From Verrucomicrobiia bacterium (GTDB lineage: Bacteria > Verrucomicrobiota > Verrucomicrobiia > Limisphaerales > DASXHY01): DNA of 64,000 nucleotides. The stretch covers positions 168,309 to 232,308 of the forward strand of contig DASPIL010000096.1 in the NCBI GenBank assembly GCA_035629175.1. The letters are read 5' to 3'. Under the pieces are notes generated by a model. That model did not search any database, was not told the origin of the DNA, and was given only the letters and a program-made list of their open reading frames with translations. Of the stretch, positions 8,004 to 19,800 are shown piece after piece (the stretch's first letter is position 1; each line of letters begins with the position of its first letter). The translations under genes were made by a program, and so were the position numbers.

Positions 8004-10088
8004 ATGCCGAAAGCCGCGATTCATCTTACTCCATCGGCAGTTACATTCCCAAGCATTGCAGGCCGTTTGCTTCTCGGTGCTGCTTTGCTGACTGCGACGA
8101 TTCAGTCAGTCGACGGCGCCGATTCCTCAGTGACGTTCGAAGCCGAGTCGGGTCAGTTGGGTTCGGATCTCGCACAAGAAACGGCAGGCGAGGTTCATTA
8201 CATCCATCCGTCAACGGATCGAATCAATCCTGGGAATCCCGGCAGCCCTTCTCGCGTTGGTACCTATACTGTGACGTTTCCAGCCCCGGCGGTTTACGAG
8301 CTTTACGCACGAATGCGTGTCGGGCCGGATGCACCAAATGACGACAGCCTTTTTTACGGGAATAGTTTTGGGGCAAAATCCCCGGTGAGCGATGCTGATT
8401 GGGTGACGGTGAATGGGTTGGGAGCCGCAGGCTTCACGGACGGTTCCTCCATCGTGACGGGCGGAGGCCAAGCGGGAGCCAACGTCTGGAAATGGGTGAA
8501 CCTCTCGCAGTTCACTGGCCGAAATGGATTCCCGGTGAGTTCGACCAACCTGACACAGAGCTTCCAGATCGGCGCGCGCGAGGATGGTCTTCAAATCGAC
8601 AAATTCGTGTTCGGGATGGCGGGTGTGCAATACACCGTGGCAAACCTGGATTCCGCGGCAGACGGATTCCTGCCCCCAGCGTCAGCACAGTTGAACTGGA
8701 ATGATCTCCGCCAGCAAATCGACGGATTCGGAGGAGGCGTGGTGTTCCTGAATGACGGATCAATGCTCAACAATGCGAATGCCGACACATTGTTCAAAAT
8801 GGATGCGCCGAATCGCCTCGGCCTCACGCTGCTGCGGGTGCGAGTGGAGCCGAACAACAATTGGTCGAACAGCGTGGGTGCCTGGAACGGCAGTGTTAAT
8901 GAGGCGAAACTTGCCCGTGCGCGCGGCGCCGGTGTGCTCGCGTCCCCCTGGACGCCGCCCGCGGGATTGAAGACGACGACCAACATTGTCGGAGGTTCCC
9001 TAAAGCTGGAGCACTACCGCAGCTACGGCCGGTACTTGGAAAAGTATGCCAGCAACATGCTTGCGAATGGCGTGCCGCTAAGTGCGATCTCAATCCAGAA
9101 CGAGCCAGATTGGGATCCCGATTACGAGGGTTGCGTCTGGACGGGAACACAGTTGCGCAATTTTTTCCACACCAATGCGGGCGTCATCAAAAGCGCCCCG
9201 GTGATGATGCCGGAGTCGCTGGGTTTCAACTTCGCGCTGTCCGATCCGTCGCTCAACGATCCCATTGCTGTCACGAACATCGCGCTGATCGGCGGCCACC
9301 TGTACGGTTTCCCAAACATCGTTCCCTATTCGAACGCGCTGAATAAAGGGAAGCGGGTCTGGCAGACTGAATATCTCGTCAACGACCAGACGATGGAAAC
9401 CTCGATCCAGACGGCAAAGCAAATTCACGACTGCCTGACTGGCGGAAGAATGAGCGCCTACATCTGGTGGAAATGCCTTGGCAACGTGAATGGCCTGTTG
9501 AGCGCTTCGGGCGTCGTGCAGCGGCGCGGCTACGTGATGGCGCAGTTCAGCCGGTTCGTGAGGCCGGGTCATGTTCGAATAGGTGAATCCAATTCCGGAT
9601 CGGGTGCGGTGAGCGCGTACCGAAACATCACCAACAACCAGTTCACCATCATTGCAATTAACACCTACGGTTTGCCGCTCCAACAAAATTTCCAGCTGAC
9701 GAACTTTCCAGCGGCGGTCATGTTGAAACCCTGGATTACCTCGGCAAGCCAGTCCCTCACGGCGCTGTCCGAATTCAGCGTAACGAACGGGTCCTTCCAT
9801 TACACGCTGCCGCCGAACAGCATCGTTTCGTTTGCGGGAGCCGCTCCAATCGTGCAGCCGCTGATCAGCGATATCGAGATCTCCGGCACCGAACTCATAT
9901 TGAAGGGTGCGAACGGGAACGCACCAGGAACTGAATTTCACACTCTCACCTCAACAAACCTGGAAACGCCGCTGAAAAGCTGGACGATCCTGTCGACGAA
10001 TCAGCTCGGGCATGGAGGAACATTTCGGGTGACGAATATTTTTGACGCCAGCGAAACGGCGAGATTTTTCCTGATGCGACTGCCCTAG
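8004..10088 (+). CDS. GH30 family glucuronoxylanase with N-terminal carbohydrate-binding-like domain
   Basis: About 694 residues, exported through an N-terminal signal ending near S-V-D-G-A-D. Residues about 45-200 (F-E-A-E-S-G ... Y-E-L-Y-A-R-M) resemble a CBM6/35-type beta-sandwich. The GH30 barrel begins at Q-I-D-G-F-G-G; the acid/base Glu is in S-I-Q-N-E-P-D (about 367) and the nucleophile in W-Q-T-E-Y (about 456). GH30 enzymes of this look cut glucuronoxylan at positions set by methylglucuronate side chains, which fits the neighbouring GH67 glucuronidase. The C-terminus ends with a module finishing A-R-F-F-L-M-R-L-P. ATG 8004 is chosen because the signal peptide starts there; the open frame extends upstream into the previous gene. 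First gene of a three-gene run. Confidence 0.85.
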   Translation: MPKAAIHLTPSAVTFPSIAGRLLLGAALLTATIQSVDGADSSVTFEAESGQLGSDLAQETAGEVHYIHPSTDRINPGNPGSPSRVGTYTVTFPAPAVYELYARMRVGPDAPNDDSLFYGNSFGAKSPVSDADWVTVNGLGAAGFTDGSSIVTGGGQAGANVWKWVNLSQFTGRNGFPVSSTNLTQSFQIGAREDGLQIDKFVFGMAGVQYTVANLDSAADGFLPPASAQLNWNDLRQQIDGFGGGVVFLNDGSMLNNANADTLFKMDAPNRLGLTLLRVRVEPNNNWSNSVGAWNGSVNEAKLARARGAGVLASPWTPPAGLKTTTNIVGGSLKLEHYRSYGRYLEKYASNMLANGVPLSAISIQNEPDWDPDYEGCVWTGTQLRNFFHTNAGVIKSAPVMMPESLGFNFALSDPSLNDPIAVTNIALIGGHLYGFPNIVPYSNALNKGKRVWQTEYLVNDQTMETSIQTAKQIHDCLTGGRMSAYIWWKCLGNVNGLLSASGVVQRRGYVMAQFSRFVRPGHVRIGESNSGSGAVSAYRNITNNQFTIIAINTYGLPLQQNFQLTNFPAAVMLKPWITSASQSLTALSEFSVTNGSFHYTLPPNSIVSFAGAAPIVQPLISDIEISGTELILKGANGNAPGTEFHTLTSTNLETPLKSWTILSTNQLGHGGTFRVTNIFDASETARFFLMRLP

Positions 10089-10113
10089 TTGAAACAATTC
10101 CGAATACATCGTC

Positions 10114-11406
10114 ATGAATGCACATTTTCTCTCGGTGCCCTGCCGCTGGTTTTGCGGCCTGGCATGTGTCGGTTTGTTGATGAATGCGGCGGCGGCGGAC
10201 AATGGGGAGAGTGCCGACGGCAACGGCGCGTATGTGACGAAAAAGTATCGGAACCTGTTTGCGGAACTCGGAAAATCGCCCCTGGAAATTCGGGGGAAGA
10301 TTGATTCAGCTTTCCAGCAACTGTTCCATGGCGATCCCGCCAATCAAGCCGTGTATTACGAGGCAGGAACCAACGAGAACGGGAGGCTGGCATTTGTCAC
10401 GGACATCAAGCATCGCGACGTGCGGTCGGAAGGCTTGTCATACGGCATGATGATATCCGTTCAACTCGATAAAAAAGCGGAGTTCGATGCGATTTGGAAT
10501 TGGTCGAAGACTTACCTGTATGTCAGCGAAACCAATCATCCGTCTTACGGCTTCTTCGCATGGCAGGCGCGGACCAACGGCGTTCGTATGAGCCAGTTCG
10601 TGGCGCCCGATGGAGAGGAATACTATGTGATGGCACTGTACTTTGCCGCGCATCGATGGGGCAATGGAAAGGGCATCTACGACTACAAGGCACAGGCCGA
10701 TGAACTGCTGTCGCGCCTTCTGCATCGGCCCGTGATCGCGGGACAGATCCCGTGGCGCGGGAACACGCGGACGGTGAAGGGAGGGCCCTTGTTCGATCGC
10801 GAACACAAGATGGTGCTGTTCACGCCGAGCGATGAGCGATCCCGGTTCAGCGATCCATCGTACCATTTGCCGGCGTTTTATGAACTCTGGTCGCGCTGGG
10901 GGCCAAACGAGGATTCAAAGTTCTGGATGGAAGCGGCAGCTGTCAGCAGGGATTATTTTGTCAAAGTCACCCATCCGGAAACGGGATTGAATCCCTGCTA
11001 CGCGAACTTTGACGGATCATTGGTCCCAACACATGGCAGTTACAGCACGAACTTCAGCTACGATGCCTTTCGCACGGCAGGCAATTGGGCCATGGACTGG
11101 TCGTGGTGGGGCAAGGACCCGCGCCAGAAGGAATTGAGCGACCGCTTGCAGGCGTTTTTTGAGTCGCAGGGAACCAACTATGGATGCGTGTTCACTCTGG
11201 ATGGAAAGAGGCTCGAGGAACGTCACGCACAGGGATTGGTGGCCATCAACGCTGTCGCAAGCCTTTCAGCCGCGCATCCGCGGGCGAAGAAGTTTGTTGA
11301 GGAACTGTGGAACACGGAAACGCCTGACGGGTTGGAGCGTTACTACGAAGGGCTGTTGTATATGATGGCGTTGCTGCATTGTGGCGGCGAGTTTCGGATT
11401 TGGTGA
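10114..11406 (+). CDS. GH8 reducing-end xylose-releasing exo-oligoxylanase-like enzyme
   Basis: 430 residues with a signal peptide (C-G-L-A-C-V-G-L-L-M-N-A-A-A-A). The GH8 fold is shown by D-V-R-S-E-G-L-S-Y-G-M-M near residue 105, where the Glu is the likely general acid, by A-P-D-G-E-E-Y-Y near 166, and by F-S-Y-D-A-F-R near 316. The sequence resembles the Rex branch (exo-oligoxylanases that remove xylose from the reducing end) more than cellulases, and the surrounding xylan genes agree. It begins 25 bases after the GH30 gene and overlaps the reading region of the next gene, so these are co-transcribed. The signal peptide suggests periplasmic trimming of oligosaccharides made by GH30/GH10. 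A chitosanase or endoglucanase role is less likely. Confidence 0.85.
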   Translation: MNAHFLSVPCRWFCGLACVGLLMNAAAADNGESADGNGAYVTKKYRNLFAELGKSPLEIRGKIDSAFQQLFHGDPANQAVYYEAGTNENGRLAFVTDIKHRDVRSEGLSYGMMISVQLDKKAEFDAIWNWSKTYLYVSETNHPSYGFFAWQARTNGVRMSQFVAPDGEEYYVMALYFAAHRWGNGKGIYDYKAQADELLSRLLHRPVIAGQIPWRGNTRTVKGGPLFDREHKMVLFTPSDERSRFSDPSYHLPAFYELWSRWGPNEDSKFWMEAAAVSRDYFVKVTHPETGLNPCYANFDGSLVPTHGSYSTNFSYDAFRTAGNWAMDWSWWGKDPRQKELSDRLQAFFESQGTNYGCVFTLDGKRLEERHAQGLVAINAVASLSAAHPRAKKFVEELWNTETPDGLERYYEGLLYMMALLHCGGEFRIW

Positions 11407-11431
11407 AAACGGCCTGATGACACATCGGTTC

Positions 11432-13570
11432 ATGAATATTTCCCGAAGAGAGTTTGTTGCAGCGAGTCTCGCCAGCGTTGCGGGCCTCTATGTTGGCGGA
11501 TGCGCGACAGATGGCGATGGCCGCGCCGCTGCTGCGGCGCTTCCGGACGAGGACGGCTACAAGCTGTGGCTGAGGTATGAACCGCTCCGTCCGATGCTTC
11601 GAAATTACCGCCAGGTCGTGCGGCAGATTCGGGTCGATGGGAATTCTGCAACGGCTGGTGTCATCCGCGACGAACTTGCCATGGCGCTGTCATCGATGCT
11701 GGAACAGAACATTCCTGTTATAAAATCAGCACCTGGGCAGGGTGCGATTGTGGTGGGAACCCCCGCGGGTTCGGCATTCGTTCGCCATTTAAATTGGAAT
11801 GCTGAATTGGCCGGCGTCGGCGCTGAGGGGTTTTTGATTCGTTCCATTCGATCAAACAACCGCCACGTGACTGTGATTGCAGCCAATCAGGACATCGGCG
11901 CGCTTTATGGGGTCTTCCATTTCTTGCGCCTGATGCAAACGGGATCGCGCCTGGGTGATCTCAACATCCAGGAGAGCCCAGCGCTTCAGCTGCGTCTCAT
12001 GAATCATTGGGATAATCCGAACGGCACTATTGAGCGCGGCTACGCTGGCCGGTCGCTCTGGCAGTGGAATGAACTGCCACGGACGCCAAGCTCGCGATAC
12101 AAGGACTACGCGCGTGCCTGTGCCTCGATTGGAATGAACGGGTCAGTGGTGAACAACGTCAACGCCGATCCGCGCATCCTGACGGGAGAATGGCTTCGCA
12201 AAGTGGCTGCCCTGGCGGATGTGTGGCGGCCGTATGGAATTCGAACCTACGTGAGCGCCAACTTCGCGGCCCCCGTGCGCGTAGGTGGTTTGACAACAGC
12301 GGATCCACTGGACCCGGCCGTGATCACCTGGTGGAAGGCCAAGGCCGACGAAATCTACGGGCTGATTCCGGACTTCGGTGGCTTCCTCGTCAAGGCGAAC
12401 TCAGAGGGGCAGCCAGGTCCGAAGACTTACGGGCGGACCCACGCCGAGGGTGCGAACGTCCTTGCCGACGCGCTCGCGCCTCACAAGGGGAATGTCATGT
12501 GGCGGGCATTTGTTTATGACGAGGACGTGGACCCCGACCGCGCCAAACGGGCCTACATCGAGTTTATGCGTCTCGATGGAAAGTTCCGCCCCAATGTCGC
12601 CATCCAGGTGAAGAACGGTGCCATCGACTTTCAACCGCGCGAACCGTTTCACCCGCTTTTTGGCGCCATGAAGCACACGCCTGTCATTGCCGAAATCCAG
12701 GCGACGCAGGAATACCTCGGCCAGGCACGGCATCTCGTTTACCTGGGAACGATGTGGAAGGAGTTCCTGGACGCCGACACACATGCGCACGGCAGCGGTT
12801 CCACAGTGGCCAGTGTGCTTTCGGGCAAGGCGGAGCCAAGCCGCATCACGGGCATGGTTTCCGTTGTAAATCCCGGGCTCGATCGCAACTGGTGCGGACA
12901 TCACTTCTCCCAGTCCAACTGGTATGCGTCCGGACGTCTGGCATGGAATCCGAAACTCGCGGCCGGTGCAGTGGCGGAGGAATGGACGCGGATGACGTTC
13001 ACGAATGATGAGAAAACGGTTGCAGTGATTCGTGACATGATGATGTCGTCGCGGGAGACCTTTGTGAACTACACGATGCCACTAGGACTCCATCATTTAA
13101 TAGGCGGCGATCATTACGCTCCCATGCCCTGGAATAATCGCGCGCCGAGGGAGGACTGGACCGCAACCTATTACCATCAGGCGTCGGAGCAGGGGATTGG
13201 ATTCGATCGCACCCGGCGAGGAAACGGCGCGGTGGAACAATACTTCCAGCCTGTCTGCGACGAGTTCGATGACGTTGCGCGATGCCCGGAAAAGTTCCTG
13301 CTCTGGTTTCATCGATGCGGTTGGGAGCATCGGATGCGTTCAGGAAAAACCCTTTGGGACGAACTGTGCGCACACTATCACGCGGGAGCGAGTCAGGCAG
13401 CGGTCTTGCAACAGACTTGGGATTCACTCAGGGGAAACGTCGATGCTCAACGCCACAGGGAAGTTGCTGAGCGCCTGACGATCCAGGTGACGGATGCGGC
13501 AAAGTGGCGGGACCAGATCCTGGAGTATTTCGCGCGCTTCAGTAAGCGGGCTGTTCCCCGTCCCGCATGA
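11432..13570 (+). CDS. GH67 alpha-glucuronidase, Tat-exported lipoprotein
   Basis: About 712 residues, beginning M-N-I-S-R-R-E-F-V-A-A-S-L, a twin-arginine signal, followed by a lipobox-like V-G-G-C-A. An in-frame ATG at 11417 is an alternative start. The GH67 signature N-H-W-D-N-P-N-G-T-I-E-R-G-Y-A-G is present. The three acidic active-site residues appear as E in A-N-S-E-G-Q-P-G, D in A-I-D-F-Q-P-R-E-P and E in T-Q-E-Y-L-G, the last two 28 residues apart as in characterised family members. The enzyme removes 4-O-methylglucuronate from the non-reducing end of aldouronic acids. It is the third gene of the GH30-GH8 run. Tat export with a lipid anchor would place it on a membrane facing the periplasm. 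Confidence 0.92.
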   Translation: MNISRREFVAASLASVAGLYVGGCATDGDGRAAAAALPDEDGYKLWLRYEPLRPMLRNYRQVVRQIRVDGNSATAGVIRDELAMALSSMLEQNIPVIKSAPGQGAIVVGTPAGSAFVRHLNWNAELAGVGAEGFLIRSIRSNNRHVTVIAANQDIGALYGVFHFLRLMQTGSRLGDLNIQESPALQLRLMNHWDNPNGTIERGYAGRSLWQWNELPRTPSSRYKDYARACASIGMNGSVVNNVNADPRILTGEWLRKVAALADVWRPYGIRTYVSANFAAPVRVGGLTTADPLDPAVITWWKAKADEIYGLIPDFGGFLVKANSEGQPGPKTYGRTHAEGANVLADALAPHKGNVMWRAFVYDEDVDPDRAKRAYIEFMRLDGKFRPNVAIQVKNGAIDFQPREPFHPLFGAMKHTPVIAEIQATQEYLGQARHLVYLGTMWKEFLDADTHAHGSGSTVASVLSGKAEPSRITGMVSVVNPGLDRNWCGHHFSQSNWYASGRLAWNPKLAAGAVAEEWTRMTFTNDEKTVAVIRDMMMSSRETFVNYTMPLGLHHLIGGDHYAPMPWNNRAPREDWTATYYHQASEQGIGFDRTRRGNGAVEQYFQPVCDEFDDVARCPEKFLLWFHRCGWEHRMRSGKTLWDELCAHYHAGASQAAVLQQTWDSLRGNVDAQRHREVAERLTIQVTDAAKWRDQILEYFARFSKRAVPRPA

Positions 13571-13604
13571 ACGTCGCGTGAATTCCAGTTTTAACGCCCG
13601 CGGC

Positions 13605-13622
13605 ATATGACACTCGTCGTAT
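13605..13622. promoter_or_regulatory. Inverted repeat, candidate operator of the GH10-CE6/CE1 run
   Basis: ATATGAC-ACTC-GTCGTAT matches the repeat at 7918-7935 at 16 of 18 positions and keeps the outer dyad with one G:T pair. It lies 124 bases before the GH10 start and just after the GH67 stop, so it should mark a second promoter in the locus. Confidence 0.5.
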
Positions 13623-13746
13623 TCAGGGGTGCGTGCGTTTTGGATAGTTTGCGATGGCCGCACGGTTCCCATGTAATCGATGAGACCGTCCAGGCGTCCA
13701 ACTCGGCACCACTTGCAGGTTCGCGGCGGCAGATAAATAGAATGTT

Positions 13747-16708
<2,962 letters not shown>

Positions 16709-16842
16709 GGCGGATTCGCAGCCGGCACAAATACTTTGTCACGAAGTCAGGGCCGGTCGATTGCCGAACAGATGAGGGGCCGTCGCGGCGGCACAGCACG
16801 CACCCGATTGTGGGTGCTCGCAACTAACCAAATTGTCGAGAT

Positions 16843-19800
16843 ATGAAATGCCGAATGCTGTACCACTTTGCCACCGCCGCTTGTTTTATTTTCATGTTGT
16901 TCGGTGTTCCCGCAACATCTGTTGCGGACGTCGTCATCAATGAGTTCCTCGCGAGCAACGGAGGCGGATTACGGGACGAGGATTCGCAAAGTCCAGGGTG
17001 GATCGAATTAGTGAATCGCGGTGCAACCCCTGTGAACCTCGAGGGCTGGCGCCTGACGGACGCCGAAGACGACCTGTCCAAGTGGACCTTCCCTGCCGTC
17101 ACCCTGCCTGCCGGCGGCCACTTGATCGTGTTCACATCGGGCAAAAATCGTACAACGCCAGGAATGCCGCTTCATGCGAATTTTCAACTCAGCAACTCGG
17201 GCGAGTATCTTGCATTGGTGCAACCCGATGGGACGGTGGCCCATGCCTATTCTCCGGCCTATCCAGGCCAGCGTCAGAATGTTTCTTACGGAATCGAGAC
17301 CCCAATGATTCCAACGTTGCTCGTTGCGGAAAGTGCCAGCGCCCGGGTGTTTGTCCCAGTGGACGGAAGTTTGGGAAGTTCCTGGACAACGTCGGGCTTC
17401 AACGACACTGCATGGACGCCCATCAACGGCCCAGCCGCCTACAATGTTGGGGTCGCGGCGACGCTGGTTCTGGCAATGGATGTGAATGATCGCTCGTCTG
17501 CTGCGGGTCCGTTGACACAGGCCGGGTTCTCGTCGTTCGTTATCAACTCGGCGGGTTCCAGCACCGCGATTCAGACAGCGCCCACGTTTCGAAGCTTCGG
17601 AGGCGTCACTGTCACTCTCTCGAATACGCCTGGCTTTGGCTACGATGATCGGCTGCGCAATGGCCCGGGCAACAGCGGGGCATTTAATGAATCACTGCTC
17701 CTGCGCGATTATGTCAGCTCACAGGACGACAGTGGCACGGGCGGTTTGGATATTCGACTTTCAGGATTGGCCGGGAACCTGCCGCATCGCGTCACGGTTT
17801 GGTCGTTCGACGGACAGGGTTTTGGAACAAAAGTCTCGGACTGGTTCGCCAACGGCAATCTCGTAAAAGGCAATTACGCTTTCTCGTCCAGCGCCGCTCC
17901 GACAAACAATCAACAGTATCGTTTCCAGTTCAACGCAGCCGCAACGCCGGCGGGAACACTGTTCATTGCTGGCCGGCGGGATCCGGTGAGTTCTTCGTTC
18001 GGAGTGTATCTGAACGCGCTTCGCGCCGAACGCCTCACACCGCAGGCGCCGACGAATGCCGTAGGCAATCTGATGCTGAGCAATAATGCCACAGCCTACA
18101 TCCGTGTTCCGTTCAACGTGGCGAATCCGGCCGCGTTTCACAGCTTGCGGCTTCGCATGCGTTACGACGACGGAATGATTGCGTACATCAATGGGCAGGA
18201 AGTGGCTGTTCGCAATGCTCCGGCAATTCCCCAATGGAACTCGGCGGCTGCCATGGCGAACGACGAGGCGCTAATCGAGGAAGTAGTTGTGGTGCCACTC
18301 GGCGGATTACTTCAAGCAGGGGCGAACGTCCTGGCAATCCACGGCCTGAACGCAAACGCGTTTGATTCGGATTTCCTCGCAGCGATCGAATTGGAGGGCC
18401 TTGCCAGCGGAACTCCTATCGAACGTTACTTCGTTCCGCCGACGCCAGGCACAAACAATGGCGTGGGTTATGCCGGACTCGTGGCTGAAACGCAATCCAG
18501 TTTTGGCCGCGGTTTCTATTCAAGCCCGTTCACCGTTACAATCACATCCACAACCCCGTCAGCGTCGATTTACTGGACAACCAACGGAACCCTTCCATCG
18601 CCAACGAATGGCGCGCTCTACACCGGTCCCGTTGCGATTCCCGGAACGCGCCTGCTGCGGTCGGCGGCTTTTCTGGCGGGTCATGTGCCGAGCGTGCCTG
18701 AAACACATTCGTATATTTTTCTGAGCCAGGTGCTCCAGCAATCCAGCACGCAGCCTGGATACCCCGCGGTGTGGCAGGGGAATTATCCCGCGGATTACGG
18801 CATGGATCCGAATGTCGTGAACCACCCTGTCTACGGCGCAACAGTATCGAATGATCTCCGTTCCATCCCGACGCTTTCGCTCGTTTCCTCTCACGACGCG
18901 TTCTGGAGTTCTTCGATTGGGATTTACCCCGATGCGATGCTCGAGCGCGAAGTGCCCACGTCTGTCGAGTTGTTCAACGGAAACAACGTTTCACAGTTTC
19001 AGATCAATTCTGCGATCCAGATGCATGGGCAGGCGGGGCGCGACAACACGCGTTCCGCGAAGCACTCCTTCCGCCTCGATTTTAAAGGCGAGTACGGCCC
19101 CACGCGGCTGGATTATAACTGGTTTGGAGGGGGTGTTTCGGAATTTGATAGCATTATTCTCCGGGCAACCTGGGCCGACACATGGACCACGCGCTATGAT
19201 CCATTCAGCGGCGTGACACCCCCTTATACGGAGACAAGTCCGTTGCGATACCGGCCGGAAACAGCGACTTACCTTCGCGATGTGTGGGTAAAAGAAACCA
19301 TGCGCAGCATGGGGCACCTGGCGTCCCGCAGCCGTCATGTGCATCTCTACGTGAACGGCCTTTACTGGGGCATCTACAATCCGAGCGAGCGGCTGGATAC
19401 GGGATTCTTTGCGAACAATCTCGGCGGGCTCGAGAAGGATTGGGACATCGTCAAGGATCGACAAGACCTCCCCGGCGGGGGATGGAAGGCAGAACTGCAG
19501 GACGGCAGTGATGCGGACTGGACCAATCTCATCGCTTTTGTGAACTCAGGCATTCACAGCGAACCTGCATTCCAGGCGGTGGCAGCCCAGGTGGATATCA
19601 ATAACCTCATCGATTACATGCTGCTGCATGCCGTGGCGGAGGCCAACGACTGGCTTCAGGACGCCAATCCCCACAACTGGGTGGCCGCCCATCGGCGGGC
19701 GAATCCCACAAACGGAATCGCCGCGACGCGATGGATTTTTCTCCCTTGGGATCAGGAAATTGCCATGAACCAGGCTCGAACTGAGGATCGGGTCAATGTG

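Noticed and set aside
16800..16817. GCACCC-GATTGT-GGGTGC hairpin before the CotH-type gene as a terminator
   Set aside because: Only 6 bp and no T run; it may be chance or a weak regulatory dyad.
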